Positions 1 through 8,138 of a DNA stretch of 64,000 nt are shown piece after piece. Made by a program: the position numbers and the translations under genes. The notes below the pieces were generated by a model. That model was not told where the DNA came from and searched no databases. It saw only the letters and a program-made list of their open reading frames with translations. The stretch's first letter is position 1; every line of letters begins with the position of its first letter. The DNA is from Nocardioides sp. Root682. GTDB lineage: Bacteria; Actinomycetota; Actinomycetes; Propionibacteriales; Nocardioidaceae. The stretch is taken from contig NZ_LMHJ01000001.1 in NCBI RefSeq assembly GCF_001427795.1, positions 1,334,281 to 1,398,280 on the forward strand, in the 5' to 3' direction.

Positions 1-1594
1 GTCGACCGTCGCGCACCACCACGACGTCGTGGTCCAGCAGCGAACGCACCGTCTCGATCGCGAACAGGGGCACGCCCTCGGCGCGCTGGACGAGCTCGGT
101 GCGGATCCGCTCCGGGACGCCATCGACCAGCCGGTCGATGAGCTCTGCCATCTCCGCCTCGGACAGCTGCTCGAGGTGGATGACGGTGACGCGCCGGTTG
201 CCCGCGAGGTCGGGGTGGTCGGCCAGCAGCTCGGGACGGGCGAGCACCAGCACGAAGACCGGGTGGTCGGCAGCGACCAGCAGGTGCTCGAGGAAGGCCA
301 GCAGGGCCTGGTCGGCGTACTGCGCGTCGTCGATGACCAGGACGACGGGTGAGCCCTGGCCGACGTACTTGAAGAAGGCGGTCCACGCGACGAAGAGGTC
401 CTCGCGGCTGAACGAGGTCCCCGACTCGTGTCCGAGGAGGGCGCCGAGACGCGGCTCGAGCCACGCCCGCTCGGTGGGCTCCGGCACGCACGCAACGAGT
501 GCGGCCTGCAGGAGCGGACGTCCCTCCAGCCCGGCCGAGGTGTCGCCGGCGAGCACGCCGATCCGGTTCCGCACCGCCTCGGCCAGCGCGTAGTAGGCCA
601 CGCCGTCGCCGTACGACAGGCAGCGCCCGCGGTGCCAGAGCACGTCCGCGTCGAGGCCATCGACGTACTTCTCGAACTCCCACCCGAGCCGTGACTTGCC
701 GATGCCTGCCTCGCCGTCGATGACGAGCATGCCGGGGCGGGTCGTCTCCTCGACGCCGTGGAAGACCTCCTTGACCAGCCGGAGCTCCCGGTCGCGCGCG
801 ACCAGCGTCGCCTCCAGTCCGTCGCCACGCCCGTCGCCACCGACGTTGGCGACGACGGCACGAACCGCCCACAACGGCACCGGCTCGGCCTTGCCCTTCA
901 TGGGGTGAGCGCCGGCGTCGTCGAACGCAATGGCCGAGGAGGCGAAGGACCGGGTGGTCCCATCGACCCAGACCGCCCCGGGAGGCGCGGTCGACTGGAT
1001 CCGGGCTGCGGTGTTGACGGCGTCCCCCGCCACCATGCCCTGGCCGGTCGCGCCGACCGTGACTGCGACCTCCGCGGTGGTGATGCCCACCCGCAGGGCC
1101 AGGCCGGGCAACCCGATCCGGTCCCCCAGCGCCGCGACCCGCTCGATCAGCTCGAGTCCGGCGCGGACCGCGCGCTCGGCGTCGTCCTCGCGGGTGGCGG
1201 GCAGCCCCCAGACGGCCATGACCGCGTCGCCGATGAACTTCTCCAGCTCACCGCCGTAGCGCTCGATGACCGCACGGCACTCCTCGAAGTACGCCGTGAG
1301 CAGCTCCCGGACCTCCTCGGAGTCCCTGCTCTCCGACAACGTCGTGAAGCCCACCAGGTCTCCGAACAGGACGCTGGTGATCCTGCGCGCAGCGCCAGCG
1401 ACGGCGGGAGCGGCCGACTCGACCACCGGGGCCGCACCGCTGGCGGTCCCGCACGTGGGGCAGAAGCGCGCACCTGTCGGGAGATCACCGCCGCACGACG
1501 AACAGCCCGGCGCGGCGAACGAGCTGCCACACGAGAAGCAGAAGGCGGCGGTGTCAGCCTGCCCACCGGTGCCGCACGCCGTACACGTCCTCAT
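1..1594 (-). CDS. Class III adenylate cyclase with N-terminal zinc ribbons and AAA ATPase domain (3' end cut by window)
   Basis: Likely makes cAMP from ATP. About 531 residues are visible and the frame is still open at base 1. The order is a double zinc ribbon (C4, C7, C19, C22, then C31, C34, C45, C48), a class III cyclase domain at about 70-225, then a P-loop ATPase domain with Walker A GEAGIGKS (codons near 690-715). The cyclase residues needed for activity are present: metal-binding D79 and D123, adenine-selecting K119 and D191, and the N194/R198 transition-state pair. This predicts an active adenylate rather than guanylate cyclase. The ATG at 1594 is 15 bases after the stop of the flavoprotein gene, so it is the last visible gene of an operon that begins with a cyclic-nucleotide-binding protein. 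Cyclase/AAA fusions of this type often continue into TPR or LuxR-like regions, which would lie outside the window. Confidence 0.9.
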   Translation of the reverse strand, partial: MRTCTACGTGGQADTAAFCFSCGSSFAAPGCSSCGGDLPTGARFCPTCGTASGAAPVVESAAPAVAGAARRITSVLFGDLVGFTTLSESRDSEEVRELLTAYFEECRAVIERYGGELEKFIGDAVMAVWGLPATREDDAERAVRAGLELIERVAALGDRIGLPGLALRVGITTAEVAVTVGATGQGMVAGDAVNTAARIQSTAPPGAVWVDGTTRSFASSAIAFDDAGAHPMKGKAEPVPLWAVRAVVANVGGDGRGDGLEATLVARDRELRLVKEVFHGVEETTRPGMLVIDGEAGIGKSRLGWEFEKYVDGLDADVLWHRGRCLSYGDGVAYYALAEAVRNRIGVLAGDTSAGLEGRPLLQAALVACVPEPTERAWLEPRLGALLGHESGTSFSREDLFVAWTAFFKYVGQGSPVVLVIDDAQYADQALLAFLEHLLVAADHPVFVLVLARPELLADHPDLAGNRRVTVIHLEQLSEAEMAELIDRLVDGVPERIRTELVQRAEGVPLFAIETVRSLLDHDVVVVRDGR

Positions 1595-1609
1595 CCCGAG
1601 ACCCACCTC

Positions 1610-4285
1610 TCACCGGCCGAGGCGGGTGAGCGCCTCGACGTCGCCGGCCCGCAGGTCGGCAAGGATGGTGGTGACGTCGGCCCGGTCGCCGACCAGGCGC
1701 TGCAGGTGGGGCACCTCGCGGGTGTGGCCGAAGAGCAACCCGCCGACGAGCTGACCGTCGTCCACGACCAGCTTCGCGTAGGTCCCCGCAGCGAGGTCCT
1801 GGTGCACCACGACCTCGTCGGTCGCTTCCGGATCGATCCTGCCCGCGCTGGCGAGCGCGACGCCGACGCCCTTGAGCACCATCGGCGGGACCTCCTGCGT
1901 GAACGCCTGGTGCTCACCGAGGAGCTGGGCCGCGACGACCTCCGCCTGGCGGACCGCCGTGGGCCACAGACCCCACGACCGGCCCTCGAACTCGGCCACG
2001 TCGCCGCAGGCATAGACGTTCGGGCTCGACGTGCGCATCTGCTCGTCGACCACGATGCCGCGGTTCACCTCGAGGCCGGCGGCGCGAGCGAGATCTGCGT
2101 CCGGGGCCACACCGATGGCGCACAGGAACAGGTCCGTGGTGGCCACGGTCCCGTCGCTGAGGCGGAGTCCCTCGAGGGTCTCGGTGCCGGCCAGCTTCTC
2201 AACACTAACGCCGAGGCGCACCTCGATCCCGGTGCCGGTGAGGAAGTCGGTCAACATCTGCGACGCGGTCTCGTCCGCACCTCGGGCCAACAGGCGCTCG
2301 CCGCGTTCGAGCACCGTGGTCGAGATCCCGAGCTTGTGCAAGGAGTACGCCGCCTCGAGCCCGAGCAGGCCACCACCGCCCACGAAGGCCCGGCGGGCAC
2401 CGGTGCGCTGGGCATGCGCCCTGATCTCCGCGGCGTCGGACGCCTCGCGCAGCACGAAGGTCCCCGGGACACCGAACCCGGGCACGTCCGGCACGATCGG
2501 CCGCGCACCGGTCGCGAACACCAGGTGGTCGAACTCGATGACCTCGCCCGTCGCCATCCGCACCACACCGTCCTCGGTGTCCACGGACGAGACCAGCGTG
2601 TTGAGCCACGAGTCGACCCGGTTGGTCTCGAACCAGTCGTCCGGCAACAGGTAGAGCCCCGCCATCGCGCTGCGTCCGTAGATGACCCGGGAGATGCCCA
2701 TCCGGTTGTAGAGGTGGTGCGGTTCACGGTTGACGAGCGCGATCTCGCAGTCGACGTCCGCCTCCCGCAGCCGTTCGGCCACCGACACCCCGGCGATGCC
2801 GCCACCGAGGATGACCACCTTGCCGATGGACCGTGCGGGGGCGCTGGTCCTCGGCGCCGGAGCCGCGGGCGGGCCCGTCCGGTCCGGCTTCAGCGCGACG
2901 GTGCAGTCGCCGCGCAGGACCGCCTGGCACGCCAGCCGGTTCCCGTCCGGCAGGCCCAGGCGGCGCAGCGTCGCGGCCTCGTCGGGCGTCATCGGGTCGA
3001 GGTTCGCCGCGCCGGCGCGGATCGCCACCGGGTCAGCGCCGCACATGCCCATCCGGCAGCCGGCCTCGATCGGCAGCCCCGCTGCCTCGACGACGTCCAG
3101 GATCGTCGAGCCGGCCTTGCTGACCAGCTCACGGCCCTCGGGCTCCACGCGCACGCACGGGTTCTCGGAGTGCTCGGCCTCGTCCTGCAGGCCCTGGAGG
3201 CGGTCCGCCCCGATCCGGAGCGCGGTCGTGACCGGTGCAGCGACGATCTGCTTGAAGCGGAGCTCGAGCGCGAAGGTGCGGACCAGCCACGCCACCGCGA
3301 GCGCCAGCGCGACCGCGCGCAACGGCCAGCGCAGCAGCGCCATGTCCGCGCCCGTCGCGTCATAGGCGACGCCCGCGATCGTCGTACCGGCGAACCAGTA
3401 GAAGGACACGAAGGCCGTGGCGCCCCAGAGCGCGGCCACCTTCGCCCAGGTCAACCGGGTGAGGCCCTGCACGGCGAGGAAGATGCCCGCGGACGCCGCA
3501 GCGCACGCCGCCAGCCGCAGGTAGTAGGTGCCGTCACCGCTCGCATCCGGCGAGGGAAGCAGGTTGTAGCCGAGGACCAGGCCCGGGAACAGCCCGGCGA
3601 ACACGCGTCGACTGGCACCCCAGTCGGGGTTCGCGTCGGTCATGTCCGCCTGGTAGGCGACCGGCGGGTTGAAGTCGTAGCAGTTCTTGGTGCAGCCGAC
3701 GCAGGGCTCGCAGTGGCTGTTGGGCGAGGTCACGAACGGCGTCTGGCCGTAGAGGCGCTGCACGGGCAGCAGCGGGCAGATGCTCGAGCACCAACCGCTC
3801 TTGCCGCGGTAGGTCAGGCCCCCGACGAGGGCGACGGTGATCGTGGCCGCAAGGACGATCGCAGTGACGCGGCCGTCGGTGTTGAGCACCGTACGACGCA
3901 ACGCAACCGCGAGCAGGAACGCGGTGATCGCGACGAAGTGCCCGCGCTCGGCCAGCCAGGTCGGTGTCTTGAGCGCCCTGCTCCTCCCGATGGAGCGCGG
4001 CATCTGGTTCGCCGCGGCCAGCGGACAGATGTTGCGCCACACGCCGGGCGCGACGAAGAACATCACCGGGAGCAGGGGCACCACGACGTTCCACAGCAGG
4101 TAGAGCCCGTCCTCGGGCTCGGCCACCAGCAGGACCACGAGTCCCAGGTAGGCGGCCACGCTCACCAGCCGGACGTAGTGCCAGGCACGCCGCGGGACAG
4201 TCCGCGGGAGCTCGACGTACGGCGGGAAGGGCCGCTCCTCGTCGACGGGAGGTCGCTTGCCCAGCTTCAGGTCGACGGCGGTCAC
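1610..4285 (-). CDS. Membrane iron-sulfur flavoprotein: NapH-like membrane part, 2Fe-2S ferredoxin domain and FAD/NAD(P)H oxidoreductase domain
   Basis: 891 residues that look like a single-chain electron-transfer enzyme. Residues 40-340 carry several membrane segments and ferredoxin-like cysteines: C87, C166 and C170, and a CxxCxxCxxxC set at C192, C195, C198, C202. Residues about 375-470 form a plant-type ferredoxin domain (C410, C415, C453) in which the expected third cysteine of CxxxxCxxC is Asp418. From about 487 to the end it is a pyridine-nucleotide-disulfide-type oxidoreductase with an FAD fold GGGIAG (494-499), a second GGGG nucleotide fold and a YACGDVAEF FAD motif. I infer electron flow from NAD(P)H through FAD to the iron-sulfur centres and the membrane; the terminal acceptor is unknown. 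It overlaps the cyclic-nucleotide-binding gene by 4 bases and precedes the cyclase, suggesting cAMP-linked control. Confidence 0.8.
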   Translation of the reverse strand: MTAVDLKLGKRPPVDEERPFPPYVELPRTVPRRAWHYVRLVSVAAYLGLVVLLVAEPEDGLYLLWNVVVPLLPVMFFVAPGVWRNICPLAAANQMPRSIGRSRALKTPTWLAERGHFVAITAFLLAVALRRTVLNTDGRVTAIVLAATITVALVGGLTYRGKSGWCSSICPLLPVQRLYGQTPFVTSPNSHCEPCVGCTKNCYDFNPPVAYQADMTDANPDWGASRRVFAGLFPGLVLGYNLLPSPDASGDGTYYLRLAACAAASAGIFLAVQGLTRLTWAKVAALWGATAFVSFYWFAGTTIAGVAYDATGADMALLRWPLRAVALALAVAWLVRTFALELRFKQIVAAPVTTALRIGADRLQGLQDEAEHSENPCVRVEPEGRELVSKAGSTILDVVEAAGLPIEAGCRMGMCGADPVAIRAGAANLDPMTPDEAATLRRLGLPDGNRLACQAVLRGDCTVALKPDRTGPPAAPAPRTSAPARSIGKVVILGGGIAGVSVAERLREADVDCEIALVNREPHHLYNRMGISRVIYGRSAMAGLYLLPDDWFETNRVDSWLNTLVSSVDTEDGVVRMATGEVIEFDHLVFATGARPIVPDVPGFGVPGTFVLREASDAAEIRAHAQRTGARRAFVGGGGLLGLEAAYSLHKLGISTTVLERGERLLARGADETASQMLTDFLTGTGIEVRLGVSVEKLAGTETLEGLRLSDGTVATTDLFLCAIGVAPDADLARAAGLEVNRGIVVDEQMRTSSPNVYACGDVAEFEGRSWGLWPTAVRQAEVVAAQLLGEHQAFTQEVPPMVLKGVGVALASAGRIDPEATDEVVVHQDLAAGTYAKLVVDDGQLVGGLLFGHTREVPHLQRLVGDRADVTTILADLRAGDVEALTRLGR

Positions 4286-4761
4286 CGCGCCGCCTCGCGC
4301 GCCTCAGCAGCACGGAGCCGACCGGCCAGCGCACGCCCCAGGTCCAGCAGCAGGGTCCGGGCCAGCACGGGTTCACCGGCCGACAAGGCCTCGAACGCCT
4401 CGTACCGGATCCGCATGATGCGGGAGTCCTCCACCGCGACGACCGTCGACGAGCGGGGCCGGCCGTCGAAGAAGGCGACCTCCCCGAAGACGTCGCCGGG
4501 CACCATCTGCGCCCGGGCACCGTCGGGCACGCCTGCGATGCGCGGAGCGAGAGCGCCGGCGAGGACGATGAAGAGGCTCTGGTCCTGCTCCCCCTCGCGA
4601 ACCAGCACCTGGCCGCGCTTCACGACCTCGATCGTGCTGTGCTGCTGAAGGACCCGCCACTCGCGCGCGCTGCAGCTCTCGAGGAAGGTTCCGACGGCAG
4701 CAGTGGCCGGCGCGGGTTCGGGATCGCCACCCGCGACGCTGTAGTCGAAGAAGTCGACCAT
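4282..4761 (-). CDS. Stand-alone cyclic nucleotide-binding domain protein
   Basis: 159 residues, almost entirely one cNMP-binding beta-barrel. The phosphate-binding cassette reads FGEVAFFDGRPRSSTV at 92-107, with the ribose-contacting Glu94 and phosphate-contacting Arg103 in place, so nucleotide binding is plausible. There is no helix-turn-helix or kinase domain after the barrel, unlike CRP/FNR regulators, so it probably acts by protein contact. It is the first gene of the unit; an AAGGAG ribosome-binding site lies about 9 bases before the ATG at 4761. Its stop overlaps the start of the iron-sulfur flavoprotein (ATGA), and an adenylate cyclase follows, so all three parts of a cAMP circuit are together. 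I infer that it tunes the flavoprotein. Confidence 0.85.
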   Translation of the reverse strand: MVDFFDYSVAGGDPEPAPATAAVGTFLESCSAREWRVLQQHSTIEVVKRGQVLVREGEQDQSLFIVLAGALAPRIAGVPDGARAQMVPGDVFGEVAFFDGRPRSSTVVAVEDSRIMRIRYEAFEALSAGEPVLARTLLLDLGRALAGRLRAAEAREAAR

Positions 4762-4831
4762 CGTCCTGACTCCTTAGCAGCTCCCGCACGGTTGGACGCC
4801 GGCACGAAGGTACCGCTCCGGGCGGGGCCTG

Positions 4832-4847
4832 CGCCGGAATTCCGGCG
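4832..4847. promoter_or_regulatory. 16-bp perfect palindrome upstream of the cAMP/flavoprotein operon
   Basis: CGCCGGAATTCCGGCG is a perfect inverted repeat in the 127-base gap between the cNMP-binding gene and the crotonase gene, about 71 bases before the ATG at 4761. It could be an operator for the downstream operon or a hairpin after the crotonase stop. No U-tract follows. Confidence 0.3.
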
Positions 4848-4888
4848 AGGAAGTGCTGACGCGGATCCGCGATGGAGCGGCCGAGGTG

Positions 4889-5659
4889 TCAGCGTCCGGT
4901 CCACCGCGGCTCGCGGCGTTCGAAGAACGCGGCCACACCCTCCGCGACATCGGCCGAGGCGAGCAGGCGCGCCAGGGCGGCATGGCTGGCCTCCCACACC
5001 GCGGCTTCGTCGCCATGGATCTCCCGGCGCGCCAGCACCAGTGCCTCACGAGCGGCGAGGGGCGCGTTGCCGCAGATCGTCGCCGCCAGGCCCAGCGCGA
5101 TGTCGAACGCGAGGCCCGGCTCGACCAGTCGGTTGACGAAGCCCAGCCGCTCGGCGCGCTCGGCGTCGAGCGGTTCCCCGGTGAGCAGCATTTCGAGGGC
5201 GACGTTCGGCGGCAGCAGCCGCGGTGCGCGGAACACTCCCCCGAAATCGGCGAGCAGGCCACGCTTCACCTCCGGGAACCCGAACGTCGCCGTACGCGAG
5301 GCAACGACGAGGTCGCAGCTCAGCACCAGCTCGAACCCGCCCCCGAGGGCGTGGCCCTCGACGGCGGCGATCAACGGCTTGGTCCGCTCCCGGGAGGTCA
5401 GCCCGGCGAAACCACCGCGCTCGGTCGGCTCCCCCGGACCCTCCGCGAGGTCGGCTCCTGCGCAGAACACCGACGGTCCGCCGGCGAGGACGCCACACCA
5501 GAGGTCGTCGTCGTCCTCGAGCAGGTTGAGCGCCTCGTCGAGACCCTGCGTGAGCGCCGCGTTGATGGCATTGCGCTTTGCCGGACGGTTCAGTCCGATG
5601 ATCAGGGTCCGGTCGTGGCGGATCACCTGTACGGCGGGTTCGGCTGCCTGATCGCTCAC
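4889..5659 (-). CDS. Enoyl-CoA hydratase/isomerase (crotonase) family protein
   Basis: 256 residues, the usual length for a monofunctional enoyl-CoA hydratase. The two oxyanion-hole segments are FCAGADL (65-71) and ALGGGFEL (104-111). Both catalytic glutamates of classical hydratases are present as E110 (GGGFE) and E130 (GFPEV), spaced by 20 residues as in the rat mitochondrial enzyme, so hydration of trans-2-enoyl-CoA is likely. It follows the TetR gene with a 4-base overlap, so the two are co-transcribed, and the Lcp gene lies divergently beyond. Polyisoprene cleavage yields oligo-isoprenoid carbonyl compounds that are degraded by oxidation and beta-oxidation; a role in that pathway is an inference from position. 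Confidence 0.85.
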   Translation of the reverse strand: MSDQAAEPAVQVIRHDRTLIIGLNRPAKRNAINAALTQGLDEALNLLEDDDDLWCGVLAGGPSVFCAGADLAEGPGEPTERGGFAGLTSRERTKPLIAAVEGHALGGGFELVLSCDLVVASRTATFGFPEVKRGLLADFGGVFRAPRLLPPNVALEMLLTGEPLDAERAERLGFVNRLVEPGLAFDIALGLAATICGNAPLAAREALVLARREIHGDEAAVWEASHAALARLLASADVAEGVAAFFERREPRWTGR

Positions 5660-6321
5660 GGACGGCCCTTCATCCCGAGCATCGGCACGAGGTAGCGGCG
5701 GGCGACGTCGCCCACCTGCTCGTCGTCATCGAGGTCGACCTGGTCGCTGGGTGTGAGGAGGAAGGACGTGGTCAACCGGACCATGACCTCCGCGACCATG
5801 TCGATGTCGACGTCGGGGTCGACGTGGCCAGCGGCCTGCTCCTGCCGGAGCTGGCCGGCGACGAACTGCGACACCACGGCGAGGGTTCGCCCCGTCGTCT
5901 CCAGCATCGGGACGAGCGCCTGCGGCTCGGCGACCATCAGGCCTCCGATGAGGGCGTTGCTCCGGATCGAGCGGAGCGAGCTCACGAAGCCGCACACCAG
6001 CCGTTCCTCGAGCGTCTCGGCGTGGGCGATGTCGAGGAAGAACTGGTCCAGGTAGCGGCGGAACTCCCGCAGCACCACCTGCTCGACCAGTGCCTCCTTG
6101 GAGCTGATCCGCCGGTAGACGGTGATCCGGGACAGACCCGCCCTGCGCGCGACGTCGTCCATCGTGGTCCGCTGGATCCCGTGCGCCGAGAAGAGCTCGC
6201 ACGCTGCGTCGAGGACGTCGGCGTTCCCGTCGTCACCGGACCGGTCCGTGACCTCGGCGAAGGCGCGCTCGAGCAGCGATCCGGTCGCAGCTGGCGTGTC
6301 CACGTCGTCCTCCTCGCTCAT
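5656..6321 (-). CDS. TetR family transcriptional regulator
   Basis: 221 residues with an N-terminal TetR helix-turn-helix at about 30-75 (segments TTMDDVARRAGLS and VYRRISSKEAL) and a variable ligand-binding C-terminal part. It is divergent from the lcp-like gene, with 110 bases between them, and that gap holds a 35-bp palindrome at 6381-6415 that fits a TetR-dimer operator. The downstream crotonase overlaps its stop codon. TetR-type regulators (LcpR) are known to control lcp genes in rubber-degrading actinobacteria. I therefore infer a repressor of itself, the crotonase and the oxygenase, probably released by a degradation product or its CoA ester. Confidence 0.88.
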   Translation of the reverse strand: MSEEDDVDTPAATGSLLERAFAEVTDRSGDDGNADVLDAACELFSAHGIQRTTMDDVARRAGLSRITVYRRISSKEALVEQVVLREFRRYLDQFFLDIAHAETLEERLVCGFVSSLRSIRSNALIGGLMVAEPQALVPMLETTGRTLAVVSQFVAGQLRQEQAAGHVDPDVDIDMVAEVMVRLTTSFLLTPSDQVDLDDDEQVGDVARRYLVPMLGMKGRP

Positions 6322-6380
6322 CGGCTCCCGACATTCTCACGCATGGGTCTGGCGCGGGGCGGTCACCTGTGATCTGATGA

Positions 6381-6415
6381 TGGTACGCCGATACGGGTTG
6401 CGTATCACCGTACCA
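6381..6415. promoter_or_regulatory. 35-bp palindrome, predicted TetR operator between tetR and lcp
   Basis: The half-sites are TGGTACGnnGATACG and CGTATCnnCGTACCA around a short centre at base 6398. It begins 60 bases from the TetR start (6321) and ends 16 bases before the Lcp start (6432), so a bound repressor could block both promoters. The length and symmetry suit two TetR dimers or one long operator. Confidence 0.7.
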
Positions 6416-6431
6416 GTGCAGGGAGAGCGGG

Positions 6432-7649
6432 ATGCCGGAACTCAGCAGGCGGGGCCTGTTGCTCGGGAGCAGCACCCTCGGCGCCGTGAGCGCCTTCGGC
6501 GTGATCGCACCGGCGCCTGCCTGGACGTGGTCCCCGACGGCGTCGGTCATCGGCACCGGGACCGGCATCGACCCGCGCCAGGTGTGGGACGACGAGGCCG
6601 ACTCCCTCGTCGCCGCGCTGTTCGCCCGCGGCGAGGTCGACCTCGTCAACGAGCTCCTCGCGGGATGGACGCACAACGACCAGGCACTCCCACCCGGACT
6701 GCCTGTCGACGTACACGCCTTTCTCGAGCGTGCCCGCCAGCTGCCGGCCTGGACCGACCAGGCAAAGCTCACCCGTGCCTTCTCCTTCTACGAGCGCCGC
6801 GGGCTCTACCTCGGCGTGCTCTACGGGCTCGGCAGCGGAATGATGAGCTGCGTCATCCCCCGCGAGGCGAAAGCGGTCTACTACTCCGCCGGCGGCGCCG
6901 AGATGAAGGACCGCATCGACAAGACCGCCAAGCTCGGCTACGACATCGGCGTCCGTGACGCCTTCGGACCCGGCGGCCAGATGGTGGTGACCTGCCTGAA
7001 GACCCGGCTCACCCATGCGGCGGTGCGCCACCTGCTCCCGCAGTCCAGCCACTGGAGAGCAGCAGCCCAGGAGGCCAAGCCGATCAGCCAGGCCGACATC
7101 ATGGTGACGTGGCACAGCCTGGCCACCTTCAGCTTCAACAAGCTCACCGCATGGCGGGTCCCGATGCCCGCAGCGGACTCGGCCGCCTTCCTGCACCTGT
7201 GGCAGGTCACCGCCCACCTGCTCGGCGTGGCCGACGAGTACATCCCCGCAACCTGGGCCGAGTCGAACGCCCAGGCACGGCAGGTCCTCGACCCGATCCT
7301 GGCGCCGACCCCGGAGGGCGTGAAGCTGGCGACGATCCTGCTCAACCTCGCCGCCGAGTACGACGCCGGGCTGACCAAGCCGATGCTGCACGCCTTCACC
7401 CGCTACTGCCTCGGCGACCAGATCGCCGGTTGGCTCGAGGTGCCGCGGGAGCCGGTGACCGACCCGCTCGTCAAGTCCGGCTGGCCGCTGTTCATCGCGT
7501 TCCGGGAGTCGACGATGTGGCTACCGCTCGCGCCACAGGGCTACTGGCTGTTCGACGAGTTCCTGCGCGTCGGCGTCCGGTACTTCCTCGGCGAAGGACG
7601 GGTCACGAACATCACGATGCCGACGGGCAACAACCCGAACCACTCCTGA
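6432..7649 (+). CDS. lcp: Latex-clearing protein (Lcp) family haem oxygenase, Tat-exported
   Basis: 405 residues, DUF2236 family. The N-terminus has a twin-arginine signal (SRRGLLLG at 5-12, hydrophobic stretch, cut near the APAPA region), so it is predicted to be exported folded. The Lcp active-site pattern known from Streptomyces sp. K30 is matched with a constant offset of three: E145, R161, K164, T165, R192, H195 and R199 align with E148, R164, K167, T168, R195, H198 (haem ligand) and R202. Lcp enzymes are b-type cytochromes that cleave cis-1,4-polyisoprene outside the cell to oligo-isoprenoids with keto and aldehyde ends. The start is supported by a GGGAG site 7 bases upstream. Control by the divergent TetR through the palindrome at 6381-6415 is likely. 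Activity on rubber rather than another hydrophobic substrate is unproven. Confidence 0.85.
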   Translation: MPELSRRGLLLGSSTLGAVSAFGVIAPAPAWTWSPTASVIGTGTGIDPRQVWDDEADSLVAALFARGEVDLVNELLAGWTHNDQALPPGLPVDVHAFLERARQLPAWTDQAKLTRAFSFYERRGLYLGVLYGLGSGMMSCVIPREAKAVYYSAGGAEMKDRIDKTAKLGYDIGVRDAFGPGGQMVVTCLKTRLTHAAVRHLLPQSSHWRAAAQEAKPISQADIMVTWHSLATFSFNKLTAWRVPMPAADSAAFLHLWQVTAHLLGVADEYIPATWAESNAQARQVLDPILAPTPEGVKLATILLNLAAEYDAGLTKPMLHAFTRYCLGDQIAGWLEVPREPVTDPLVKSGWPLFIAFRESTMWLPLAPQGYWLFDEFLRVGVRYFLGEGRVTNITMPTGNNPNHS

Positions 7650-7664
7650 CCTCACTGGTCGGGC

Positions 7665-8060
7665 TCAGGCTCCGGGACGATCGACCAGCTCGACCAGCCG
7701 TTGGGGTGCCTGGATGCAGAAGGAGTCGGTGAGCAGCTCGCCGAGCTCCTCCCAGTCGGTGTGGTCATCGAGGAGCAGGCCGACGATGTTGCCGCCCCAC
7801 TCGCCCTTGAAGTACGGCGCCCCGAGGTGCTGGAACGCCATCACCTCCTCGGGCTCGGCGCGGAACACGATCCGGAACAGCTGGTCCTCGCCCCCGAAGA
7901 CGTGCGCGACCGTGGACGTCGTACCGCCCACGCGCCAGCGCACTCCGGTCCACGCCTCCTCCTCCCGGCACTCCGGCAACCGGGCAAAGGTCTCCCTCAG
8001 CGGGGCGAGGTAGGCCTCGGGGACATCGGGACGCTGCGGCACGTCACGAATTTCCCACAC
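7665..8060 (-). CDS. MmcQ/YjbR family protein
   Basis: About 131 residues if translation starts at the GTG at 8060; a GTG at 8081 is an alternative. The YjbR fold is recognisable from the central RFAEPEEVMAFQHLGAPYF-like region and the C-terminal DDHTDWEELGELLTDSF segment, which is the best-conserved part of the family. YjbR proteins have a DNA-binding-like fold, but no clear molecular role is established. The gene is convergent with the Lcp gene (15 bases between the stops) and divergent from the lipoprotein gene at 8139. Nothing ties it functionally to either. Confidence 0.75.
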   Translation of the reverse strand: MWEIRDVPQRPDVPEAYLAPLRETFARLPECREEEAWTGVRWRVGGTTSTVAHVFGGEDQLFRIVFRAEPEEVMAFQHLGAPYFKGEWGGNIVGLLLDDHTDWEELGELLTDSFCIQAPQRLVELVDRPGA

Positions 8061-8138
8061 CGCACCGACAGGCGCCTCCACAGGACAACCGCCACGAACG
8101 CTGAGGCGTCTTCTCATCAACCGACCGAGGAGAGCGCC

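Noticed and set aside
758..4648. A 1296-codon open frame on the plus strand
   Set aside because: It lies opposite the cNMP-binding and flavoprotein genes; its product is Arg/Gly/Asp/His-rich low-complexity sequence without domains, as expected for an antisense frame in very GC-rich DNA.
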